Source of the DNA: Hygrophila difformis
Taxonomy: Eukaryota > Streptophyta > Magnoliopsida > Lamiales > Acanthaceae
Direction: 5' to 3'
Assembly: GCA_030278955.1 (NCBI GenBank)
Contig: JAOANR010000011.1
Coordinates: 26,664,403 to 26,728,402, forward strand
Length of the DNA stretch: 64,000 bases
The translations under genes were made by a program, and so were the position numbers. Each line of letters opens with the position of its first letter. The stretch's first letter is position 1. Under the pieces are notes generated by a model. The model was not told the DNA's origin, searched no databases, and saw nothing but the letters and a program-made list of their open reading frames with translations. Below are positions 34,205 through 46,231 of the stretch, piece by piece.

Positions 34205-35917
34205 CATTTTGTTGTGTTCTTGGTGTGGTGTGGGTTAATGTGTGCTTTTAACTTTAAGATTTTTGGAAATGCTCTCGGTTTTAAGGAGCTCTTTGAAGTC
34301 CTTTGGAAACCCTTAACAACCTACTTGAGAGTTTGTTTTAAAACTGTTAATGGATAAAGTTTTTGAGGTTTAAAAACTGGAAAGAACAAACTGATGAACA
34401 TTTGGATATTGTTTTGAATATCTTGATGTTATTGGTTTGATTGATCTTGATGTGATGTGCAGTGTTATTTTTGGTGTAATAAAAGAGGTAAGATCCTTTT
34501 GGGCACATTTGTTCTCATGTTAGAAATCTCATGGGAATAAATGTTTGTTTGTTTATGGAAACATAGTACAAACACCCAATAGGAAGCTTCCACTTTTAAT
34601 AAAAGCAACCTTTTAGAAAAAGACAAAAAGAGTTATTTCTGTTTAATGTTTGACTTGAGTTTTTGTTCCCAATGGAACACTAGTGTGAGTAAGATAGCAG
34701 TATTTTTGTCACCCAACTGTTATCCTTTTCAAAAATCCAAAATGGGACCACTCACATCCCACCTTTGTTAAATAAAACAAGTCAACCATTTTTAAAATTA
34801 AAAAAAAATTAAAAAAAAATAGTGTTTGCAAATTTTTGGATGCTTTAACTGTCCAAACAGTCCAAGCTATCCAGAAACAACAAATCCGTTCCGCCACGTC
34901 TCCATTGCACATTCCAATATTCGAGCATTCCATTTCCATCTTTCCATCTCATTCCACTTCCAACAAGTGTCTCGGACTTGTTTAATAAAATTGAAAACTT
35001 TTGGGCCCTATGGCCCATTAAAAAGATTTTAGGCCCAATGGCCAATTTTATTTTATTTTATCTTGGGCTCCTTAGCCCATTTAAAACCAAACATTATTTA
35101 CATCTGCTTTAAATTAAAATTCAAGCCAGAAATTTAATAATCTCACATCTAGAGCAAAGCTCTAAATGTGAGGATGTTGGTTTCTGAACTTGAAAAAAAA
35201 AAAATTTCCGAAAATTATATAAAAATTGGATTCATCACTTCTTATCTTTTCAGGGGTAATCCTCCCATTCCAGACCCTGCTCCAGAAGGAACCCATCTGC
35301 TAGACTTACCCCTCGAACTCCTTGGTGAAATCCTCTCTCGTATAGGAGAGGATGGCATCAGTGAAGTCTTCAAGGCACAGCGAACCTGCAAGAAATTCAG
35401 GGATGCGGGGAACCTCTCCATCGTCTACAAACGATGCGAGGTCAACTCATCCACTATAAAGAGAGGGCGGGAGTACTATCGTTGGGAGAAGCGGAGATTC
35501 CTTCGGACATGCGACCAGGCTGGAAACCACAATCTCCAAATCATTCCGGCAATGATGGCATTCGCAGAAGAGAAAGAAGAGCAAGCCTATGAACTGCTAC
35601 GCCTGGGGATCGAGGACAATCATAAAGCGACAATCTTCGCCTACGGGTTGATGCTCATGAGCAAGGAGGACGCAGGGCAGGTCGAGCAGGGAATCAGGAT
35701 GATTGACAGGATAGTGACGAGTTGGTCAGTCTTCCGAGACACATCCGTCAATGTCCTCGAATGGATGTTTGACCAACCAGACACCCCATTCCTATGGGCT
35801 GATCAGGAAGGCAGAGTTTACTGCCCCAGGGATCACGAGGCCATAACAGATCCCAATGGTTGGTGTCTGCGGTGTGAGCTATCCAGCTATCTCCACTGGG
35901 CCAGATACATGTTCTGA
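34057..35917 (+). CDS. F-box protein gene carried by Athila element C (two exons)
   Basis: Exon 1 is 34,057-34,124 (starts MDRFHELLPNPGP). The intron is 34,125-35,253 (GT...AG, phase 2; pyrimidine-rich CTTATCTTTTCAG acceptor; a TTTTG microsatellite near 34,172-34,200). Exon 2 is 35,254-35,917, stop TGA. The product would be 243 residues. LLDLPLELLGEILSRIG and VFKAQRTCKKFRDAG form an F-box, the SKP1-binding domain of SCF ubiquitin ligases. Then comes a repeat-like helical part (FLRTCDQAGNHNLQI to EQGIRMIDRI) and a C-terminal Cys/His/Trp part (VYCPRDHEA, WCLRCEL). This layout recalls plant F-box proteins of the At1g67623/At2g35280 type. It sits at the env-like position of Athila, in sense. The frame is intact while gag-pol is broken. 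Origin by capture of a host gene, intron included, is inferred. Confidence 0.78.
35162..35180 (+). repeat. PPT-like motif, copy 2, inside the F-box intron
   Basis: CTAAATGTGAGGATGTTGG, identical in its core to copy 1 and to the terminal PPT of element C. It lies about 75 bp before the intron acceptor. Confidence 0.78.
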
Positions 35918-37560
35918 AAGGAAGAAGGATGAATCCGAATTTACCCTGCTTTGTTTTATTTCCAGTCTAGTAGTAGTATCCTACAAGGGATGTCTCCTTT
36001 TGTGTGTGCAGGTTTGTATTAACTGCACGAGAATCCCTTGCATCGGCTGTATTTATTGCTTTCCCTAAATTGGAACTCAGTTTTTGAGACCACTGAACAA
36101 TTCTTTACTGCTTTCTTTTGAAAAGATGTCTGCACAGTCCGAGATGAATAAGTGACTGTCAGGCCAAAAATATGCTGTTGACATACTTAGTATGTCAGCA
36201 GTGCCTCTTTACTGCTTTCAATTAAATAACCAGCAAAAATATGCATAAACTTGCTCTAAATTCACAAGTTGAATTTAGGCTTGTGATTAGATTTTCAAAC
36301 TTTTAAATTGGGATAATATAATTGAAGACATGCATGACATGAATTCCTGAGGTTTTGAGCTATAAAAATTTAATGATGCGATCAGCTTATTGGGTAATGA
36401 ATCTGCATGTTAGAGATTCCGATCGAATAAATTGTTAGAATTAAGCTTTGATTAAATTTAAGAATATTGTATGACATGAATCAACCCAACCTTGTGAGAT
36501 TTGAGCCATGAGTCACTTTTACTCATTCATTTTCTTTGATGTGTGAATCATTTTGATTAAAGGAAACTAGAACTTGCGATTGGGACCGATTCAAGACCAT
36601 GCCATATTCCCGAAATCGAGCATATGATCGAGGCACCTAGAAAACCCAAATTTTTGGCCTTCGTTTGAAATCCAAACCCAAAAATATTTTCCCTTTAGGA
36701 TTAACCAATTTGAGCCTATAAGCCTAATTTTTCTTTGAAGCCCTCTATATTATTCCTAGCCTTATAAAAAGACCAAAACAATCAAACCCAAGTGTGCGAG
36801 AATGAATTCTATCAAAGGCATTAAATTTGTGATCATCAGAAAACGTACTAATCGGTATTCCATGAACCGATTCAAAAAAAAAAAAAAGTTGAATTTCATT
36901 CAACATCAATAAATTGCAAATGACAAGCAATTAGACAATAGTCTAATGTCATGCAGAAGAAAATCAAAAAAAAAGAGAGAAACATTGATGATCATAAATT
37001 TTAAATAAAAATGCCAAGCTGTGATAAGAACAAATCTTTGCCACTTCTTAGCCCAATAATTTCCCGTTCCTACCTAATGTTACAACCGTACGCCCCGTTA
37101 TAACCCTCAAATAAGACCTCGTGATCTCGATTTGAAGAAATGAGCCGGTGGCGAGTTGGTCTAATTGCAAGCTTATGGGATAATTTAATTCAATTTGATT
37201 TTGAGCGTTCATGATTAAACCCCAATTGAGAGTGAGTGATCTTTCCGATTCTCTTATAAGTGAGGCTCTGTGTCATTAAGAATGTTCATGTCATCCTCTA
37301 ATTCTCATCCCTAATCTTTGCATTTTTCAAACATGATGTTCATGAAGGATTGGTAATAATGTTTGATTTGTAGGCCCGATGTAGTGAGCAAGTATCATTT
37401 CATTAAACACTGCAATCAAGGGAATTTAACACTCGTAGTTTTTGATTGTCTTATCCCAATCCAAAAAGAATGTGATTTATGAAGCCACGAAAATGAATTG
37501 AATATGTAGAGTCCGTGTTCCTAGGAACATTGACTCTGACTGCTCGGGGACGATCAGTAT
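35918..37560 (+). other. Non-coding 3' region of element C
   Basis: No convincing ORF. AT-rich; a possible TATA motif CTTATAAAAAG is near 36,761-36,771. It ends in ACTGCTCGGGGACGATCAGT and the PPT. It probably holds the 3' UTR of the F-box transcript and remnants of the original Athila 3' region. Confidence 0.5.
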
Positions 37561-37575
37561 TAAATGTGAGGATGT
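37561..37575 (+). promoter_or_regulatory. Polypurine tract of element C
   Basis: TAAATGTGAGGATGT directly precedes the 3' LTR (TGATAATGG at 37,576) and is the expected plus-strand primer site. It is not purely purine. Confidence 0.75.
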
Positions 37576-40500
37576 TGATAATGGCCAAAAATGACCATTA
37601 TTTTCAATCCATTTCCGTGTCTTAAACGGGCATTTGATCGCATTTCGGTCTTACATTAAGTAAGAAAGCAGTCGAATTGGACTAATTTATGCATAATTGT
37701 AAAAATAATAAGCTGGTGTGAAAAAGACATAAATATGTAATTTTATTACATATTTATGTTAGAAAAATCCAAAAACATGAGAAAAAGAAAAGGAAACAAA
37801 AAGATGGGAAAAAGATAGAAAAGCCCACAAAAAGAATATTTTCGGCCCATCTGGCCCAATTCAGCAGGCCCAGGAAGACCTTTGTCGCGGAATACCCCCT
37901 GGCGCGATGCAGTGTTCCGCGACAAAGGCATGTTCCGCGACCAACTGGCCCCTGAGGAAGAAGAGACCAGCCAAAGCCCCTGGCGCGATACCTTGTCGCG
38001 ATGCCCGGTTCCGCGACAAAGGTCCATTCCGCGACCAAGATACACTTTTAGAGACATAAGACCCAGTCGAGAAGTCTTGCCACATGCAGTGTGTTCCGCG
38101 ACCAACTTGATGTTCCGAGACAAAGCTGTGATGTGTGTGATGTCTTAAGATACAATGGGCTAGAATCAAGGCCCATGGGCTTAGGGTTACACTTCTATAA
38201 ATATGAGGTGTCTCCCATAAGCTAAGGGTTGAGTAGTTGGTTGGTTGAAATTTTGTTAGAAGCTCTTGAAGGCAAGCAGTAGGAGTTCTCTCTTAGGTAG
38301 AGTAGTTTAGGTTTATTTTCATGTATTATTTAATTTTTGCACTTAGTTTAGCTTAGTTTAGTGTTTTACTGTTCACAGTGCTTAGATAGCCATCTTTACA
38401 CCATGTTTTGGTTTCTAAACTTTTGTTTTAGGGTTTGTAACACCCAAATCATGGGTATTAACAACACCCACTTAATAATATGGGAAAAAATTCATCATTT
38501 GTGTCCCAAATCATGAAATGGGTCTCACACCCCATGGATTTATGCTTTCTTTTTCATTTTGGGGTCATTTGACCCCCATTTCGTTATTTTCATGTTTACT
38601 GTGGGCATATTATGGATAATGTTGTGTGGATGTGTGATCAAACCCTAGATTAGGACTCCTGCTTTATTTTAATATTCTGCCCCTCCCTTGTTATTTTTGT
38701 TTAAGCATGTTCTTCTTTATTTTGAATGTTTCTTGCTTGTTTTTAGCTTAGAATAGCTTTTTGATCTGAAATAGGGTGAGATCACGCTGTTTGCATGCCA
38801 CTGTTCATTTCTGCTTTTTCTGACTTTTGTCCTGAACCACCTTGGGCGCCAACCGCCTTCTGGCGCGGAACCACGTTCCGCGACAGAGTGGCTGTTCCGC
38901 GACCAAGGTGTTTCAAGACACTTGTCTCCATATTTAAAACCCTTTGTCGCGGAATACCTTGTCGCGGAGCCACGTTCCGCGACAAAACTGTCCATGCATA
39001 GCGACAAAGGAGCCAAACTCTTGCATTTTGTCCCCATGGCTTCTTGTCGCGGAGTACCTTGTCGCGGAGCCACGTTCCGCGACAAAATCCCATTCCGAGA
39101 CAGAAAAATTATGCCATGTTCCTTTATCTTTGAACACCTTGTCGCGGAACCACGTTCCGCGACAAAATTTCCATGCATAGCGACAAAGGGTCAAATGCTT
39201 TAGAATTTTATGAAAACACTTTGTCGCGATGACACCCTTGTCGCGGAACCACGTTCCGCGACAAAACCTTGCATAGCGACAAAGAGGCGTTATGCTGCCA
39301 AAAATTCTAAAAACTTGTCGGGATGTCCATGTCGCGGATCTCGGTCCGCGACAGAATTTATGATATCGCGACAAGGGTTTCTCTCTCTATTTGATCTCAA
39401 ACAAATTTCATTCTCCCCCTATTTTATATTGCAACACTCACATCATAGCCCCACGGGTTAGGATGTAACATTCTGGAATTGCAATATAGGGTGTTATGCT
39501 GCCCAAATTTTGATTCTCCATTTGCATCACTTAACTGATTGAACCCTTGACTCATTAATGATTAAAAATTGAGATTAGCAATAATCACTCTTCAAAAATC
39601 ATCATGATTAAAGGACCTTTGTTCAATTGCCATTAAAACATTCTTGTATAAACAAAATCTTGGTGGCTTAAGCAGATAATCTGGACTGTAATTAATTATG
39701 GTAGGAAGGATTATTTAAGACCATCACATGTGGACCCAATCCACGACCTTGCATGAGAAACCAATGTCTCTCATACAAGGAATCTTTCTTTGTTTCTTAT
39801 TTTGTCTTTGTGTGTTGTGTGGAACCATTAGTAAAGAATACATCAGAATAATGTTGGCGGGTACTCCCTCATGGATAACTAGCTCGTATTCTGGGTATTA
39901 GTTACTAATTGTTATTTTGCATGGTCTGAATGGCTGTCAGTGGAAGCCTTGGCGGTTCGCCCATCCGGGGTTATAATAGCTGCTCGACTGACTCCCATCC
40001 AGATACAGTTTTATTTTTCTTATCTTAATTTCCAAACCTGAATCCCAATCCGTACTGGGAGTCAGTTGGCATCAGTCAATGCCAACTGATGATCATTATC
40101 GAAGGGAAGCATGTAGGTTTTTATCCGAATTCACAGACAATGGAGGCCCAACTGGTGTTGACACCACCATTATAGGGTCTAAGCTGCCTAAATTCGCTCC
40201 ATCCGAGTGATTGGGAAATTGGACCGTAGATGTTTACAGTCCACCTGATTACTCTGCCATTACTTTGGTCCCTTGACCACTCCATTCTGTGTTTCACCTT
40301 CTGTCTAGACCCGCATCTATATTTTGGGTCAATTAATTTTACACTTCCCTATATCTTTATGCATGATAATATTATATACTACTGTGGTCTGTACTTATTT
40401 TGGGATCCTTCCCTTGGACAATAGAAGTCCAGATCTCAAACAGATATTGCTTTATAAATTTCCAACAAAAACCTCTTTATAAAATCCGGATCTGAGTAAG

Positions 40501-42275
40501 GGATAAATTCTTCAGTTATGACTAATTCATATTCTATCAAGGGTTATATCTTGGGAATTAAGAAGCAGATTCAGCGATTAGGTCTCGCCTAGACTGAAAG
40601 GGTCTGTGTTTTAACTGAGAGTCTAGTACCTGACAGGGAATGATTTTCAAATCCATTATTTTCCAAAATTGCTGGTTGATGGAAATGTAAGATTAAATGC
40701 TACACCGAGATGGGGTCCACTTGGATTCAAATACAGTGTAGTAAATAATCTTAGAGGAACATCATCCAGGCCTTGGTTATTTTCCAAGATAGGGTTGAGT
40801 TTTCTTTCAACTGCTATCTTCTTCTGCCAAAGCCTACTTTTGAGTCCTGAGTGAGTGCATCCGGAACGAACTAATTTATTAGTTCGTTTCATTAGTTTGT
40901 ATCTCATAATCACCCGGAAGGAAGTGAACACATCAGTGGTTCACTGAGAGCCGGGAATTCTTGATCCATACTCCTTCATTTTGACGGGGAGCTGTCTTTT
41001 ACTACCAGGGTCAGATTTTCAAAACCTCCGAGTGATAGGTTTTAAATGCTTTCTTTACCGCTTTCTTTTAACCGCTTTCATTAGAGGTCACTCGGTTGTA
41101 TTGAGAGTTGTGTAACTGCTACTAGGATTGACAGTTAAGGGATGGTTTAGGGCTTGATTCAAATCTTTGGGTGTGACATGGGAGAGTGATAGTGGTACTT
41201 GGCATTTCAATAAATGATGTGTCAGGTGTTGCTTTTCCACCACAGATGAAGTAACATACCCAGGCCAGGGCAGTTACGAATCCGTGGTATCTTAGAATTT
41301 GAGGTCTTAAGAACATGTAAACTCATATTGCAAGTACCTGTCTATTAAAGGGAAAGCCTTATTGAGAGCATGAGAATTAGCTATCTGAATAGAATTATCC
41401 CAAACAAAGATCTGCGTATGAAAATGGAAGTTTAGCATTGCTGTATCTCGCCCTTGTCCAATTTTCATTCTTTCCTCCCTGTCCTTTCTGTCTACATTGT
41501 GACTCAACTTCACGGTTGGCACAATGCACCTTTTCCCTGCTTTCGTAGATAATGTTTACTGCATTCCTAGAATAATTCTTATCCGCTTTCTAGAATAGAT
41601 TTAATTGCTTTGTAGAATAATTTAACTGCTTTCTAGATCTAGTTTTAAATTCATGTTAGTAGAGATTAATCATTTTTCAAACCTATTGAGCAATACGAAT
41701 GGAAAATCTAGTAAAACGACGTGGGACCTGCTTCTATCGCACATCCTCCAGTGAACGATCCGGTCTTACTATAAATTACTGCAATTTTTGACTCCGTGCG
41801 CTTTCGGGAGCACAGTTTCTTAACTACGAGCAATAAAAATATGACTACATATAAATATATCCCTAATCACAATACCGCCATCATAAATCGGTTTCATTAA
41901 ATAAAATCTAAACCAGGACCATGATTTTTCGGAAAATACTCATGTAGTGGGAATCTGTCAAAAAGTTTCATGGCAGGAACTCTTATGGCAAGAATTGATG
42001 AGAAGTATCATGGCATATCTGCCGGGGATCCTCAGTGTGACAGGCTGAAGGTCAACCTATCCCGGCTATGCCATGAGATTTGTCAACATTTCATGACAAA
42101 GAGGACCACAGCGCCATTTGAAACCAAAGCACCATACTTGAGTAATAAAAAGATTAATAATCTTGACATATCCCTAAACCCTTTCCCGTGAATCATAACG
42201 CTTTTCATTTAATAAATCTGACCTGGCATAATTTTAGCAAAAGCTCGTGGTTAACGAAACTTGTCAAAAGTTTCA
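37576..42275 (+). repeat. Element C 3' LTR
   Basis: 4700 bp, nearly identical to the 5' LTR. Differences seen are about six substitutions (for example GAAGTCTTG near 38,073, ATTTTTTCCC versus GTTTTCCC context near 38,490, CGCCCTTGTCC near 41,450) and loss of 15 bp near 39,140 between two direct repeats in a palindrome. TATAAATA is at 38,196-38,203. Confidence 0.95.
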
Positions 42276-42411
42276 TGCATCATGAGTGGCCAATCACAAA
42301 GCTGGCCAAAGAAGTAGCAAAAAACGGCAAACATGAGTACTAAAAAGTGCTCCCCACAAGGCCGGTGAGCTGACCCAAAATAGAGTACTGAATAAAATCA
42401 CAAAAGCAGTG

Positions 42412-45400
42412 CTAACTACTCGGGGAAGGTAGCGTCTCATCACCTAGTAGGCGACGACGCATGTCGGCCCACTGATCACGGGCACGCCCAAGGGTGTCTG
42501 TGAGGCGACGAAGCGCTGCAGCAGAAACTCGAGAACGAGCTGATAGCAGGGGTCGACGGGCTCTCAATAACTCAGCTGATAAATCACGATCATCTGCAGC
42601 TAAACGATCATGATCAGCCTGCAAAGCGGTGGCTCGATCAGACAACTTGAGCAGCTCAGCCTCAAGTATAACAAGCTCAACGGTAGCCCCATCCATGATG
42701 CAGCGCTTCTCCAAGATAATACGCTCCGCCTCCGCAATAACTTCTTTCTGCTTCTCTATATCGCGCTTCGCTTGGGCAACAATACTCTCTAACTGTGACT
42801 GCCTACTCTCCTCAGTCCTGAGAACCGTAGAAGCCTAATCGCGCTGAGGACGTATAACCTCTAACTGGGAACGAACCTCGCGGTGCCGCTCCTCGAGATC
42901 ATCAATAAGTGTCAAGTCCTGAGCAGACTGATCTGCTGTACTGCTATAGAGAGGATAAGCAAGGGACAAGTCAGAGATGAGCTCCGAGAAATCCGAGAAG
43001 CCGGCGTCCTTAATGAAGGCAGGGACTGAGCTGACATCGCCAAGAAGGCCATAGAGTCCAGAAACCATCTCAGCTGAAAGTGGACCGGTCGGAATGGAAA
43101 GAAGACGGTCAAACGCCTCACATGATGAGGCTATGGCAGCGCGAGTGCCCGAGTCTGGAAGAGAGGCCACGGGGCCAGCAGGAGGGTCCCTAGGTGCCTA
43201 GAGGCAAACTATGTTAGAATAATACAAAAAGTTTTATTATGACAAAAGGTGAAAGGAAGTATACCTGAGGAGGTGGCGCAGCTAAATCAGCTGAGAGAGC
43301 TGAAGTATCAGTCGCGGAGCGATCTATCTGGGTAGGCGGTACAGTCAAATCGGCTAAAGTATCAGCCGCGGAGTGATCTGCCTGATCCGTGGGGGTCTAG
43401 ATGAAGACAACACTTAGAACATATCTTGAAGGATAAAACCAAGAGAAAACAACTAAAGGAATACATGAGAAGTCGCCAAAGGATCAGCAGTGCTAATCAT
43501 GGAGGCGCCATCTGCAGCCTGAGTAGGAAGAGGAGAGTCTATCCGGTCTCCAGGGGCCTAGAAGATAGATATCTTTAGAATCATTTTGCATAATAGTAAG
43601 AGACAAAAAAAAATGAGGATGTAACTAAAAGTGTACATGAGAAGTCAACTCAGGAGTCACGGAGCTAACTGTAGAGACATGGTCGCCAGCCTGAGAAGAA
43701 GACGGATCCTAAGCAGAAATGAAAGATGTTGATGCTTTGCCAAAACAAGACTTGAACAAAGAGTCCAAAGTGGTGAAATGTACCTGATCAATGGAAGCAG
43801 GGTGAGTAGCATCCATCACCATGGCCTTAGTCTGGTACTTAGGATCATCCCCATGGAGGATGATATAATTAGCACGAGCCAACATGTCATCATATGACTC
43901 ACTCCTAGCAATCACACTGTTCATATGTTGATCAACGATAGTCGTCGCCTCGTGAAGGTCCGCCATATAACTATCATCCCTGGTAACATCATCCTCAGCG
44001 TGATCCTCTACCATAAGGTCATCATCATCACCTACAGGATCCTCATCATCATCAGAACGCGTCTCATCCTCGCCTGAACCTGACTCCTCCTCACTAGAAC
44101 CGGAAGCCCCATCCTCATCAGAGTGAGCAGTGTAATCCTCATTAGTAGACCCCTCAGAGCTCGCAGACTCCTCATCATGATGATCATCATATGGGACATC
44201 ATCCTCACCGTCCTCACTATCATGGTCTGAAGAAAATAGGAATATTAAAAGACCTGGAGACAGTGTGTAAAAAAGACATTGACAAAGGACACATACCTCT
44301 GCGGCGCTTGCGAGACGAAGAAGTTGCAACAGACTTTGACTTCGGGGTACGGTGAGAAACGGGAGTAGCTGCCGACCGAACAACGGCACTACGAACACTA
44401 GGCTGCTTCGAAGAAGCCAAGCTACGCGGCAGGTCCCAAAAGCGGGCTGTATTCTGGTCATAAGACGACAAGATAGAGGTGATGTAGGGCGTCCACCATG
44501 CCATAAAACCAGCAGCAAGCGTCCATGTCGGATTAAAGGGAAGATAACTAGATAACGTCAGACGGGACAAGAAATCAACCACTGCCTGGATATCAGCGAC
44601 CGTCATCCTCTTACTCCTAATAAATACCGGCCACTTCACGCTGCGAGGAAGTCCGAGATGACAACCAAACTGACGAGCTAGCAAATGAGGACAATATGGC
44701 TCGGCTACGATCGGATTATACTGGTCCTTCCTCTTTATCCCACAAAGAAGCATATGGGGCTTCATACTAACGTTCCATGTAGACTCTCCATGAAGGCCAC
44801 GTGGCTGATCAGGCTTGCACACAAGTGTGGACATCAACCATCCCATAGGGGCATACACATATAAGTCATGATAAGAAGGTCTGCGATGAAGAAAGAACCG
44901 AATAATCTCTAGACTGTCCCGCTTCAGATGACCATCCTTGCTAATCTTCACAGAAGCAGCAGCCAGTAACAGACCTAACGGATCACCATCAGCAACATCC
45001 CTCACACCAGGACGAGGCACACCAATAAAAAGCCGAGGGAAGTATAGCTGAACCCAAAGCTGCAGGAACCATAACGGCCCAGAGGCCGAATTAGTGGGAT
45101 CTCGCCCACTAGCCAACATATCAGAAATCTTGGCCATACCACTGAACAGGGTGCCAAGAAAGTAAGAACCAATAGCCAGAGAGCGACCACTCATAATAGC
45201 CAGTACAAGAGGAAGAGCAGAACGCAAGACAGACCGAGCCCCCGAACAGATAATTAATCGGCTAAACCATAACAATAGGAATGCCGCGTGCTCATCCAAT
45301 GTGCAAGGTGAACTCTCGGACGTCATATTGTAATCAATGAATGCTGCGAACTGCTTAGTCACTTTGCCCGAATGACAAATAGCATCACCAAGAGCACGAT

Positions 45401-46147
45401 CATCGGAAGCCGACTGTGTCAACTCTGAACCATCCACTCGGAGTCCTGTGATCATGACAACATCAAGAAGTGTGGGGCCCACAAAACCACAAGGAAACTG
45501 GAAGGCATTAACACTAGAGTTCCAGAAGCCCATGATGTAGTAGATGAGACGATGATCCATCACTATAGGTCGAGTAGATAAAATGATGGCATCGTCGATA
45601 GCCCAGTTACGCCATTCAGAAGTACGTCCTCCCATCTGCATCCGGCGAACCCACAAAACATATTTCTCCAAAATACTCTGATCGTCATTCTCTTCAGTTC
45701 GGGGAGCCTTCGCCTTCTTAGATCTAGGAGCCGTGGTGCCAGACTGATGAGACCGGATAGACCTTGTCTGCAAAACAAAGGCTCCAGTGAATGCAGCCTC
45801 AGTGATCGGACATGTGCACGATAAAAACTTCCGGGTCTCATTTGCATGTGCAGTCGTGCGATGAAAAGGACGCAAAAAAGGCTCCGACTCCGGGCGATCG
45901 AAATCATACGCCTCATCATCAGAGTCCGGAATGAGTAGTCCCTCAACAGTCTGCATTATTATGAAACACATATGAAGCAAGGGCGAGGGATGACGAATCA
46001 ACATATCACCAAGCAAGTTGAGCAAACCTGAGTGGCGGATTGGGCGGTCCGAACTGATGAGGATGGCGGCTGAGACCTAGCGACCTGGACAGGAGTGGCG
46101 GCCTGGGTACCCGGAGTGGCGGCCTGAGCGGTCCTCGCGACAATGTC
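42412..46147 (-). CDS. Antisense multi-exon plant-mobile-domain (PMD) gene in Tat element A
   Basis: Exons on the minus strand: 46,147-46,028, 45,950-44,297, 44,226-43,784, 43,708-43,637, 43,557-43,465, 43,396-43,265 and 43,197-42,412. Every intron has GT and AG, and all phases match (0, 1, 0, 0, 0, 0). The large exon encodes a plant mobile domain (aminotransferase-like family, as in MAIN/MAIL proteins and many transposons): WRNWAIDDAIIL, FQFPCGFVGPTLLDVVMITG, PLWFLQLWVQLYFP, and a basic tail SSSRKRRR. Exon 3 is strongly acidic (GEDDVPYDDHHDEE). The last exon is helical, probably coiled coil (LEAELLKLSDRATALQADHD). A TAG at 42,837-42,835 cuts off the final 140 codons. It lies between integrase and 3' LTR, opposite to gag-pol; such extra antisense ORFs are known in Tat elements. 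Function is unknown. Upstream exons are uncertain. Confidence 0.82.
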
Positions 46148-46231
46148 CTATTGCAAAATTGCACAAATCAGTCAAAAGAAACTCACAAGTAAAGAAGTGA
46201 ACATACAAGCAGGCCAAGAGATCAAACAAAC

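Larger units (their letters stand above)
22137..42275 (+). mobile_element. Element C: young Athila-type Ty3/gypsy retrotransposon carrying an F-box gene
   Basis: 20,139 bp with LTRs 22,137-26,851 and 37,576-42,275, flanked by TSD TGCAT (22,132-22,136 and 42,276-42,280). The PBS is the tRNA-Asp type usual in Athila elements. Gag-protease (27,119-30,367), RT-RNase H and integrase (to 33,093) follow. Positions 33,094-37,575 hold a spliced F-box gene instead of a recognisable env-like ORF. The LTRs show about six substitutions and one 15-bp deletion in 4.7 kb, so insertion was very recent. gag-pol nevertheless has a one-base deletion and one nonsense codon, so the copy was either mobilised in trans or mutated since. 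Confidence 0.95.

Noticed and set aside
36745..36930. Possible env-like protein in the 3' region of element C
   Set aside because: Only short frames, no signal peptide or transmembrane pattern; the F-box gene is the only convincing coding unit there.
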